From: Ga0077554 sp046590885
GTDB taxonomy: Bacteria; Pseudomonadota; Gammaproteobacteria; Ga0077554; Ga007554
DNA length: 21,774 bases
Assembly: GCA_046590885.1 (NCBI GenBank)
Contig: JBKJTS010000204.1
Coordinates: 1-21,774, forward strand
Direction of reading: 5' to 3'
The notes beneath the pieces were generated by a model. That model was not told the origin of the DNA. It worked only from the letters and a program-made list of their open reading frames with translations, and ran no database searches. Shown here in pieces: positions 15,698-21,774 of this stretch. The stretch's first letter is position 1. Every line of letters starts with the position of its first letter. The position numbers and the translations under genes are program-made.

Positions 15698-15883
15698 CTA
15701 GGCCCCATTTACCACACGACGCTGAATGATGTGAGGGCTGCGCTCAATAAGGCGTGGGTGCTGGGTAATGAACATTTTAGGGGTAGAATCGAGGCACAGC
15801 TTAACCGTCGGGCTAGACCGCCGCAGAAGGGCGGCGATAGACGGTCTGAGGAAGTCAAAAATAAAACTACCAATCGAGTCTGA
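15698..15883 (+). pseudogene. REP-associated tyrosine transposase (RAYT, Y1_Tnp) C-terminal relic
   Basis: Between the helicase and the next gene, the frame ending at TGA 15881-15883 encodes ALNKAWVLGNEHFRGRIEA, then QLNRRARPPQKGGDRRS. This is the typical tail of RAYT/IS200-like Y1 transposases: a K-x-W-x-LG-x-x-x-F-x-x-x-I-E helix, then RRA, then a basic GGDRRS end. The catalytic HUH and Tyr domain is missing. The frame is open back to the helicase stop (15626), so 84 codons lie in the helicase frame with no start codon at a sensible place; the first part (15629-15697) is not transposase-like. The stop codon lies inside repeat R2, the usual way REP repeats flank RAYT genes. The left boundary is approximate. 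Confidence 0.72.
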
Positions 15884-15892
15884 CCCTATTGA
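15872..15892 (+). repeat. island repeat copy R2
   Basis: AATCGAGTCTGACCC then TATTGA, one mismatch from R1. It carries the stop codon of the RAYT relic and forms an inverted pair with R3 (16941), enclosing the HExxH gene. Confidence 0.78.
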
Positions 15893-15911
15893 AATACGCA
15901 GGATAAAATTT

Positions 15912-16958
15912 ATGAAATTTATTGCCCGCGTCGTTCGTCGCTTCTATTCCGTCGAATGGAAAACATCTGAACAGCAACTGCTTGACGATTTTGGCGAGTT
16001 TCCCCCGACGCCATTGCGCTGCGAGAGCCTGAAAGGCGAGTTCAAAGTGGTCCGAACCCACGGGATCGGGTCGATCTATCAAGACTTGATGCTGCATAAA
16101 GCGTTTCTAAATGCGATTGATCTGGATCCGCAGTCGATATCAACGGAGGCAATGAACTTTTTAGGCACGACATCGACATCAGTGCCTGAGATCCGGCGCG
16201 CCCTCGCCACTCTCAGCGGAGGCTCCGTGTTCGGAAAGCGAGTGCTCGTTTCGCTAGCGTTAGGGCACCAATTCCTGAAGATGACCGCCAAGGCGATCCG
16301 GTTTGGGCCCACACGGCCCAACGTTTTAGGAGCCTTCATCCCTTTGTTCAAAAATGAGTCACAGATTTTCATCCAGGCGGGGCGCCTTCGAAAACGAGAA
16401 AAGAGTGATGCGTCTACCGTTACCCACGAACACCTCCACCTCCTCCAACATAGAAACCCCGAGGATCACAGCAGACACGTCAAGGCTCCGCAAGACCTTC
16501 TGACCGAGAAAGGACTGTCTAAAGATGTCCTGCTGTATACCCTAGAAAAAAGAGAGGTCGAAGCGCGACTGCATGAATGCGTGCTGTCGTTCTATCGGGC
16601 TCATCGACAGCTTCCATTGACCACTTCAGGCTTCCTAGGTCTGCTCGCGTCGGGTCGGCAGTTCGGATCGGACTACGCCCTTATTCTGAAGCTCATGGGC
16701 GTGACAGTCGTCGAGTTCGGAGAGTATTCCGAGCGTGATGCCATGTATGCCGAGCAACTGGCATGGATCCTGCTGAACGTCAAGACGAGGGAATTGGAGT
16801 GCAAGTTTATCACTGAGGTCTTGACCGTGATGTACGGCAACCTGCTCAAGTACTACGGCGACCCCGTGGCAAGCAGAATCTACCTCGAAGGAATCGCGCG
16901 GCCCAACCTCTACGACGACCTGTACTCGGCGGAGACCTCAGGGTCAGACTCGATTTAA
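15912..16958 (+). CDS. unrecognised protein with HExxH zinc-protease-like motif
   Basis: 348 residues from ATG 15912, chosen because AGGA at 15900-15903 lies eight bases upstream. The frame is open from 15768, but that extension overlaps the RAYT relic and repeat R2 (it reads IESDPIEIRRIKF). I do not recognise the family. THEHLHLLQH contains HExxH (H172, E173, H176). About 40 residues on, EKREVEARLHE offers E217 or nearby acids as a possible third zinc ligand, an arrangement like that of many HExxH...E peptidases. No signal peptide; the N-terminus is basic and mostly soluble-looking. The C-terminal GSDSI and the stop are encoded by repeat R3, so the end may have been set by the repeat. GC content is higher than in the helicase, suggesting separate origins. 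A protease role is inferred from one motif. Confidence 0.7.
   Translation: MKFIARVVRRFYSVEWKTSEQQLLDDFGEFPPTPLRCESLKGEFKVVRTHGIGSIYQDLMLHKAFLNAIDLDPQSISTEAMNFLGTTSTSVPEIRRALATLSGGSVFGKRVLVSLALGHQFLKMTAKAIRFGPTRPNVLGAFIPLFKNESQIFIQAGRLRKREKSDASTVTHEHLHLLQHRNPEDHSRHVKAPQDLLTEKGLSKDVLLYTLEKREVEARLHECVLSFYRAHRQLPLTTSGFLGLLASGRQFGSDYALILKLMGVTVVEFGEYSERDAMYAEQLAWILLNVKTRELECKFITEVLTVMYGNLLKYYGDPVASRIYLEGIARPNLYDDLYSAETSGSDSI
16941..16955 (-). repeat. island repeat copy R3 (inverted)
   Basis: GGGTCAGACTCGATT is the exact 15-bp reverse complement of the core of R1 and R2. It overlaps the last codons of the HExxH gene; the stop TAA follows directly at 16956-16958. Confidence 0.78.
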
Positions 16959-17082
16959 TCTACCCTATTTGTTTACCTGATTAGTTACATACCTCGGCCG
17001 CCCGAATAGCAGTTTCAGGCCATGGGACGGTAGTTGCCGTAGCGCGAACGAGGCGCTTGAGGATGGTGTCAAGATCGCAGAA

Positions 17083-17103
17083 TCAATGGGGTGAGACTCT
17101 TTT
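17083..17103 (-). repeat. island repeat copy R4 (inverted, degenerate)
   Basis: TCAATGGGGTGAGACTC then TTTT; 18 of 21 positions match the reverse complement of R1. It pairs with R1 as the outer inverted border of the island. Confidence 0.6.
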
Positions 17104-17327
17104 TTGATAAAGCCCCAAAAAGGTTTGGGCGGGGTCACGTCTTGATTTTTGACATTTTAACCCACTATCAATCCGGCAGGCCACTACAAGACCGGACAGG
17201 TCATGTGCTACAACCTATGACAGTTTACTTGCTCACTACACTCCCTGCACATACTGCTTGCCTTGGCGCAGTTTCCGGGGTCTAATCTGTGCGCGGCTGG
17301 TTTTGGTTTGGCGCGCACCCTTTACTT

Positions 17328-17340
17328 AATCTGACCCCAG
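17328..17340 (+). repeat. partial island repeat copy R5
   Basis: TAATCTGACCCCA-type sequence sharing the 10-bp core TCTGACCCCA with R1, just before the SUMF1-like gene. Short enough that chance cannot be excluded. Confidence 0.4.
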
Positions 17341-17368
17341 TTTTTTATCAAACGTAGCAGGTTGTACT

Positions 17369-18202
17369 ATGCCCACCCCAAAATCCAATATAACGATGCT
17401 GCTGGTGCCTGTGATGCTGGTGGTAGGTTTTGCGCTGATGTTGGTGTGGTTAGGTCAACCCGGTTCAGGACCCACGGCACCGATGCCGGACAAACGCGCT
17501 GCTACGGAAATAGCCACCCGAGGCGCCGGTATGGCGATGGAGTTGCTTCCGGGTGGTCGTTTTGTCATGGGGCGCGCTTCTGACGATCAGCCCGGTGGCG
17601 TGGATGAATTGCCCGCGCATGCAGTGAATGTTGCCCCTTTTTATATGGGCAAATATGAGGTGACCCAGGCGCAGTGGGTGGCGGTCATGGATTTTAACCC
17701 CAGCCGTTACAAGGACCCGCGCCGCCCGGTGGATCAGGTGACCTGGTTGCAAGCGCAGGAATTTATCCAGAAACTTAACAAGTTAGAGAAAACCAGTAAA
17801 TACCGGCTCCCCTCTGAAGCGGAGTGGGAATACGCCGCCCGCGCGGGCACCACGAGCGCTTATTTCTTTGGCGATAATGCGCGTGATTTATCCCGTTATG
17901 CGTGGTTTGGTGCAGAAAATGACGTGGGAACCGCCCCCGTAGGCAAAAAACAGCCTAACCCGTGGGGTTTGCATGATATCTACGGCAATGTCTGGGAATG
18001 GGTGGAAGACTGCGCGCATCCCGATTATCAGGGCGCGCCCACCGATGCCCGACCCCGACCCGGCGGCGATTGTGCTATGCGTGTAGTGCGTGGCGGAGGC
18101 TGGAACAGTCAGGCGGATTATGCCCGTTCTGCGGTGCGCGGCAACTCCGTGCCCGATTTGAACGACAGTGGCACCGGGTTCCGCCTGGCGCGCTGGCCTT
18201 AA
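17369..18202 (+). CDS. membrane-anchored SUMF1/FGE-sulfatase-domain protein
   Basis: 277 residues. One N-terminal hydrophobic segment (about 8-28) acts as a signal anchor, followed by a short linker and a periplasmic SUMF1-type domain: MELLPGGRFVMGR, APFYMGKYEVTQAQWVAVM, YRLPSEAEWEYAARAGT, GLHDIYGNVWEWVEDC, RVVRGGGWNSQ, and GTGFRLAR at the C-terminus. The fold is that of formylglycine-generating enzyme, but the active-site Cys pair expected near the C-terminus is absent. The only cysteines are C215 (VEDC) and C235 (GGDC), so it is unlikely to be a true FGE. Homologues of this shape are common in proteobacteria with unknown roles. It precedes ccmA by 96 bp on the same strand. GCAGG lies about ten bases before the ATG. 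Confidence 0.88.
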   Translation: MPTPKSNITMLLVPVMLVVGFALMLVWLGQPGSGPTAPMPDKRAATEIATRGAGMAMELLPGGRFVMGRASDDQPGGVDELPAHAVNVAPFYMGKYEVTQAQWVAVMDFNPSRYKDPRRPVDQVTWLQAQEFIQKLNKLEKTSKYRLPSEAEWEYAARAGTTSAYFFGDNARDLSRYAWFGAENDVGTAPVGKKQPNPWGLHDIYGNVWEWVEDCAHPDYQGAPTDARPRPGGDCAMRVVRGGGWNSQADYARSAVRGNSVPDLNDSGTGFRLARWP

Positions 18203-18253
18203 GTGCGTATCAGGCTATAAATTCATTTCTGGCTCTTTTTTAGTGCCCCGCTG

Positions 18254-18259
18254 TATAAT
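18254..18259 (+). promoter_or_regulatory. possible -10 box for the ccm operon
   Basis: A perfect TATAAT lies 40 bp upstream of the ccmA GTG in the 96-bp gap after the SUMF1-like gene. No good -35 is seen at 16-18 bp spacing. Without further data, ccmA may also be reached by read-through from upstream. Confidence 0.4.
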
Positions 18260-18298
18260 TTCCGGTTCAGGGCGAACCTTAAGGTAGCAAATCCAGTC

Positions 18299-18946
18299 GT
18301 GCTAGAAGTCTCAAATCTTGAATGCGTGCGCGGCGATCGTCGCCTCTTCGCCGGAATGTCATTTTCCGTCACGCCTGGCGAATTGCTGCACGTACAAGGC
18401 GCCAATGGCAGCGGCAAAACCAGCCTGTTGCGCATGGTGTGCGGTCTAGTAGCGCCAGTGCAGGGTGATATTTTCTGGGACGGCGAGAATATTCGCATTT
18501 TACGCGAAGACTATTTCAGGAATATGACCTATCTGGGTCACCTCAGTGGCATTAAAGAAGAACTGACCGCACTGGAAAACCTGCGTATTCTCATGGGCTT
18601 GGGCGGTAGTTATGCGTCTGATGAGGTACTGGTAGCCGCGCTGGATCAAATGGGTCTGGCAGGGCGCGAAGATTTGCCCGCCAAGGTATTATCGCAGGGA
18701 CAAAAACGCCGTGTGGCGCTGGCGCGACTGGTGCTGTGCAGCCTGGAGTTATACAAGACCCGGTTATGGATATTGGACGAGCCCTTTACAGCATTGGATG
18801 TGGCAGCCATTGCCGTGGTTCAGGCCCTGTTAAGCCAGCATCTGCATAATGGAGGCATGATTATCCTCACCACGCATCAGGATCCCGACGTGTTGAGCAA
18901 GGCGAGTCCGGTGGGTGCTGTGCAGCGCCTGTCCCTGACGTCCTAG
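18299..18946 (+). CDS. ccmA: heme exporter ATP-binding protein CcmA
   Basis: 215 residues from GTG. It is the ATPase of the CcmABCD complex, whose ATP hydrolysis releases holo-CcmE for heme transfer. Walker A GANGSGKT at 34-41, ABC signature LSQGQ at 131-135, and Walker B LWILDEP at about 156-162 are intact. The short length (just over 200 residues) and the SGIKEELTALENL region are typical of CcmA. First gene of a six-gene ccm cluster. Confidence 0.97.
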   Translation: MLEVSNLECVRGDRRLFAGMSFSVTPGELLHVQGANGSGKTSLLRMVCGLVAPVQGDIFWDGENIRILREDYFRNMTYLGHLSGIKEELTALENLRILMGLGGSYASDEVLVAALDQMGLAGREDLPAKVLSQGQKRRVALARLVLCSLELYKTRLWILDEPFTALDVAAIAVVQALLSQHLHNGGMIILTTHQDPDVLSKASPVGAVQRLSLTS

Positions 18947-18968
18947 TGGGAACTCCTGATGGCGCAGC

Positions 18969-19646
18969 ATGTCTAGGCTTATGAGAGTACTGCGTTGCGT
19001 CGTGATGCGTGATCTTACACTGGCAATGCGCCGCCGCGCAGATGTATTAGCTACCCTGTTTTTTTTCGTCATTGTAGTAAGTTTGTTTCCACTGGGCGTG
19101 GGGCCGGACATGGCCACCTTGCGGATTATTGGTCCCGGTATTGTGTGGGTGGCGGCGTTGCTGGCCTCCATGCTCGCGTTGGAACGCATGTTTGCAGCTG
19201 ACTACAGCGACGGTACTTTGGAGCAGATGTTGCTTGCGCCCCAGCCACTGGTAGTGTTGGTGCTGGGTAAAACGCTGGCACACTGGCTGGTGTCAGGTTT
19301 GCCACTGGTGTTAATAGCACCGCTGCTGGGAATACAGTACGGCATACCGGCGCAAGGGTTGGGGATACTGGTGTTGTCGCTGTTGCTGGGCACGCCGGTG
19401 TTGAGTTTGATCGGCGCCATCGGCGCGGCGCTGACACTGGGTGTGCGCGGTGGCGGGGTACTAGTGTCATTGTTGGTGCTGCCCCTCACCATCCCCGTGC
19501 TGATTTTCGGCACGGGTGCTGTGGACGCCAGCCTTTCCGGGCTGGGGGCGCAAGCGCACTTGTCGTTGCTGGGTGCGTTTTTGCTGGGCGCATTGATTCT
19601 GGCGCCATGGGCAATCGGCGCGGCATTACGCATTTCGATGGAATAA
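18969..19646 (+). CDS. ccmB: heme exporter membrane protein CcmB
   Basis: 225 residues, six hydrophobic segments. It is the membrane subunit partnering CcmA. Visible family features: MRRRADVLATLFFFVIVVSL in the first membrane helix, PLGVGPD, and LLASMLALERMFAADYSDGTLEQ, followed by LPLTIPVLIFG. Starts 22 bp after ccmA; a second in-frame ATG at 18981 is possible. Confidence 0.97.
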   Translation: MSRLMRVLRCVVMRDLTLAMRRRADVLATLFFFVIVVSLFPLGVGPDMATLRIIGPGIVWVAALLASMLALERMFAADYSDGTLEQMLLAPQPLVVLVLGKTLAHWLVSGLPLVLIAPLLGIQYGIPAQGLGILVLSLLLGTPVLSLIGAIGAALTLGVRGGGVLVSLLVLPLTIPVLIFGTGAVDASLSGLGAQAHLSLLGAFLLGALILAPWAIGAALRISME

Positions 19647-19653
19647 AGCAGTA

Positions 19654-20400
19654 ATGAGTGTAAATATTAACTGGTTCAAGTACTCTTCACCGCAAGCCTT
19701 CTATCCGTTGGCGGGCAAGATGATTCCGTGGTTTGCAGTGGTGGCGCTGCTGTTTACAATACCCGGATTGTATTTCGGTTTTTTTGTCGCCCCCCCGGAT
19801 TATCAGCAGGGTGAAGCCTACCGCATCATGTTCATTCACGTCCCGGCGGCGTGGATGTCGATGTTTGTTTATGTGGTGATGGCCGCCTATGCTGGCATGG
19901 GCCTGGTGTTTAATTCACGGTTGTCGTCGATGATGGCTACGGCGCTGGCCCCCACCGGTGCCATGTTCACCTTTCTGGCGTTATGGACCGGTGCATTATG
20001 GGGTAAACCGATGTGGGGCGCCTGGTGGGTGTGGGATGCACGCCTGACCTCTGAGCTGATTCTACTATTTTTGTACATCGGGTTTATTTCTTTACAGGCC
20101 GCCATTGACGAGCCGCGCCGCGCCGCGCGTGCCAGCGCGATTCTGGCGCTGGTCGGCATCGTTAATATCCCCATCATTTATTTTTCCGTGAAATGGTGGA
20201 ACACCCTGCATCAAGGTGCGTCCATCACCGTCAACAAAGCCCCCACCATGGCAGCCAGTATGTTGACCGCCATGTTATTAATGACCTTCGCTTTTTGGAT
20301 GTACACCATCGTCGTCGCCCTGCTGCGGGTACGCTGTGAAATTCTCGAAAGAGAGCGTCACACCGAATGGGTAGCGCAGGCCGCTGGAGACGCGCGATGA
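19654..20400 (+). CDS. ccmC: heme handling protein CcmC
   Basis: 248 residues, six membrane helices. CcmC presents heme to CcmE in the periplasm. The tryptophan-rich WWD motif WGAWWVWDARLTSE is at 121-134. It is flanked by the conserved heme-ligand histidines H62 (FIHVPAAWMS) and H186 (NTLHQGAS), so all key residues are present. Starts 7 bp after ccmB and its TGA overlaps the ccmD ATG (ATGA). Confidence 0.98.
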   Translation: MSVNINWFKYSSPQAFYPLAGKMIPWFAVVALLFTIPGLYFGFFVAPPDYQQGEAYRIMFIHVPAAWMSMFVYVVMAAYAGMGLVFNSRLSSMMATALAPTGAMFTFLALWTGALWGKPMWGAWWVWDARLTSELILLFLYIGFISLQAAIDEPRRAARASAILALVGIVNIPIIYFSVKWWNTLHQGASITVNKAPTMAASMLTAMLLMTFAFWMYTIVVALLRVRCEILERERHTEWVAQAAGDAR

Positions 20401-20618
20401 ATTGGGGTGATTTTTTCGCCATGGGCGGTTACGGCCTGTATGTGTGGGGTTCGTATGGGGTTACAGTGCTGTGCATGGCGGTCGAGGTAATATTACTGTT
20501 GAGCCGTAAACGAACTTTATTGCAGCGGCTAGGTCGTAGGGGCAGTCGCCCGAATCGGGCCAGCGCTACCACTGAAGGGGCAAGTAAAGTGGAAATTAAC
20601 CATGAAAACCGGGTATAA
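20397..20618 (+). CDS. ccmD: heme exporter small subunit CcmD
   Basis: 73 residues. CcmD is a small single-span protein needed to release holo-CcmE from CcmC. Residues MNWGDFFAMGGYGLYVWGSY followed by a hydrophobic helix and RKRTLLQRL match the family. The start is set by the ATGA overlap with ccmC. The polar C-terminal tail is slightly long. ccmE begins 6 bp downstream. Confidence 0.93.
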   Translation: MNWGDFFAMGGYGLYVWGSYGVTVLCMAVEVILLLSRKRTLLQRLGRRGSRPNRASATTEGASKVEINHENRV

Positions 20619-20624
20619 AACCAT

Positions 20625-21125
20625 ATGAAATCTAGACATAAACGCTTGGCATTCATCGTGGCGGGTTTGGCAGGGCTGGGTGGTGTGGCTGCCTTGGTGC
20701 TGAATGCCTTCAGCGATAATATGGTGTTTTTCTTCAGTCCCACTCAGGTATTCGCCAAAGAATCACCGGAAGGGCGTAACTTTCGTTTGGGCGGATTGGT
20801 GGAAAAAGGCACCATCAAGCGTGAGGATGACGGCCTGACAGTGCATTTTGTGGTCACCGACAATCACAAGAACATTAACGTCACATATACTGGTATTCTT
20901 CCTGACCTGTTCAAGGAAGGTCAGGGGGTGGTGGCGCAAGGACGGATCGGACCGGATGGGGTGTTTCTCGCCGAAGAAGTGCTGGCCAAGCACGATGAAA
21001 ACTACATGCCACCGGAAGTAAAAGAAGCACTCGACAAAGGCACGGCCGACTCGATAAAAGCCAAGGCCAATAGTGCCGCCGCAGGTACGTCAGCAACCGG
21101 CACTACAACATTGATTTCTCAATAG
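20625..21125 (+). CDS. ccmE: periplasmic heme chaperone CcmE
   Basis: 166 residues. One N-terminal membrane anchor (about 8-28), then the OB-fold domain: FFFSPTQVF, NFRLGGLVEKGTIKR, VTDNHKNINVTYTGILPDLF and EGQGVVAQGRIG. It ends in the heme-attachment motif LAKHDENYMP, with the covalent heme ligand H123 and Y127. The C-terminal ~35 residues are a low-complexity Ala/Ser/Thr tail, as often seen. Confidence 0.98.
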   Translation: MKSRHKRLAFIVAGLAGLGGVAALVLNAFSDNMVFFFSPTQVFAKESPEGRNFRLGGLVEKGTIKREDDGLTVHFVVTDNHKNINVTYTGILPDLFKEGQGVVAQGRIGPDGVFLAEEVLAKHDENYMPPEVKEALDKGTADSIKAKANSAAAGTSATGTTTLISQ

Positions 21126-21139
21126 GGGGTAAAAGAAAA

Positions 21140-21774
21140 ATGATTCCTGAAATTGGGCATTTTGCGCTGATCACGGCCTTGTGCCTGGCGCTGTTACAGG
21201 CCACCGTGCCTATTATCGGGGCAGCGCGCGGCATGTCTGGCTGGATGGCGGCGGCTCGCCCCATCGCTCAAGGACAGGCGCTGTTTGTGGCGATTGCCTT
21301 TGCCTGCCTCATGTATTCCTTTGCTGTAAACGACTTTTCCGTGCTCTACGTCGCCTCGCACTCTAACTCGCTGTTGCCTTTGGAGTTCCGCCTGTCGGCA
21401 ACGTGGGGTGGCCATGAAGGTTCGTTGCTGTTGTGGATAGCGATGCTCGGCGGTTGGACAGTGGCCGTCACTTTGTTCAGTCGCAGTCTCCCGGATGAGA
21501 TGGTGGCGCGCGTGATCGGGGTGATGGGGTATGTCTCCGTGGGTTTTCTGTTATTTACGCTGCTCACCTCCAATCCCTTTGACCGGCTGATTCCCGCCGC
21601 TGTGGATGGGCGCGATCTCAACCCGCTGTTGCAGGACCTTGGCCTGATTATTCATCCCCCCATGCTGTATATGGGCTATGTGGGCTTTTCGGTGGCGTTC
21701 GCCTTCGCCATCGCTGCCTTGCTGGGTGGCAAGCTTGATGCCGCCTGGGCGCGCTGGTCGCGGCCCTGGGCAAC
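21140..21774 (+). CDS. ccmF: cytochrome c heme lyase subunit CcmF (3' truncated by window)
   Basis: The frame from ATG 21140 stays open to the right edge (211 complete codons). The protein begins MIPEIGHFALITALCLALLQ, followed by WGGHEGSLLLW near 89-99 and AVDGRDLNPLLQD with GLIIHPPMLYMGYVG, all highly conserved in CcmF. CcmF works with CcmH/CcmI to attach heme to apocytochrome c. In the usual motif NPLLQDPGL the Pro is Leu here (NPLLQDLGL). AGGGGGT at about 21124-21130 provides a ribosome site. The likely following ccmG/ccmH genes are outside the window. Confidence 0.97.
   Translation, partial: MIPEIGHFALITALCLALLQATVPIIGAARGMSGWMAAARPIAQGQALFVAIAFACLMYSFAVNDFSVLYVASHSNSLLPLEFRLSATWGGHEGSLLLWIAMLGGWTVAVTLFSRSLPDEMVARVIGVMGYVSVGFLLFTLLTSNPFDRLIPAAVDGRDLNPLLQDLGLIIHPPMLYMGYVGFSVAFAFAIAALLGGKLDAAWARWSRPWA

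Larger units (their letters stand above)
16959..17368. other. 410-bp non-coding stretch with degenerate repeats
   Basis: No credible gene is seen. Small open frames here lack family motifs and ribosome sites. The stretch contains R4 (17083-17103) and a shorter partial copy, R5 (17328-17340). The sequences TTTGATAAA (17104-17112) and its near-inverse TTTTTTATCAAA (17341-17352) face each other around a 230-bp segment. This suggests decayed ends of a small repeat-flanked element before the SUMF1-like gene. Confidence 0.5.

Noticed and set aside
15659..15720. Possible integron attC site (ATCTAAC fits the RYYYAAC end)
   Set aside because: No matching GTTRRRY end and no paired L boxes follow at a workable distance.
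15768..15911. 48-residue N-terminal extension of the HExxH protein
   Set aside because: It overlaps the RAYT relic in another frame and reads through repeat R2; ATG 15912 has its own AGGA site.
13626..17103. CRISPR array or tandem satellite
   Set aside because: The repeat copies are few, differently oriented and spaced by kilobase-scale genes, not by uniform spacers.
17091..17285. Open frame of 64 codons in the gap before the SUMF1-like gene
   Set aside because: It starts inside degenerate repeat R4, has no ribosome site and no recognisable motif.

Overview
The window is a proteobacterial chromosome segment. Its gene content and order (plsY facing folB-folK, folM facing trmB, serB, hemW, pbpG, rdgB-rph facing gmk, then ccmABCDEF) fit Gammaproteobacteria best. 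The RsgA sequence also resembles betaproteobacterial homologues, so I hold the class loosely. System I cytochrome c maturation, a DUF305 protein and YVTN propellers suggest a respiratory, possibly metal- or sulfur-handling environmental bacterium.

Layout. (1) 1-1578: the end of a DUF305 gene coupled by an ATGA overlap to an exported YVTN beta-propeller gene. (2) 1642-7065: housekeeping genes rsgA, plsY, folB, folK, a second (cytosolic) propeller gene behind folM on the minus strand, and trmB. FolB, FolK and FolM all act on pterins/folate. (3) 7245-10079: a minus-strand group of a DUF2846 lipoprotein, serB and hemW, with two degenerate short palindromic repeats nearby. (4) 10137-11480: a PBP7-type pbpG with a good promoter, a perfect 16-bp hairpin in its leader and a clear terminator. 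(5) 11478-13525: rdgB-rph divergent from gmk, with overlapping promoters.

(6) 13526-17368 is an accessory island where rpoZ would usually follow gmk. It holds an AT-rich 644-aa NERD nuclease-SF1 helicase fusion, the C-terminal relic of a REP-associated tyrosine transposase (RAYT), and an unrecognised 348-aa protein with an HEHLH zinc-protease-like motif. At least four copies of a short repeat with core AATCGAGTCTGACCC flank these genes as nested inverted pairs. R1/R4 enclose everything and R2/R3 enclose only the HExxH gene. This is the most interesting part of the window: it looks like a REP/RAYT-derived element carrying a probable defence gene and an orphan gene.

(7) 17369-21774: a membrane-anchored SUMF1-like protein, then ccmA-ccmB-ccmC-ccmD-ccmE-ccmF. 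CcmF runs off the right edge.
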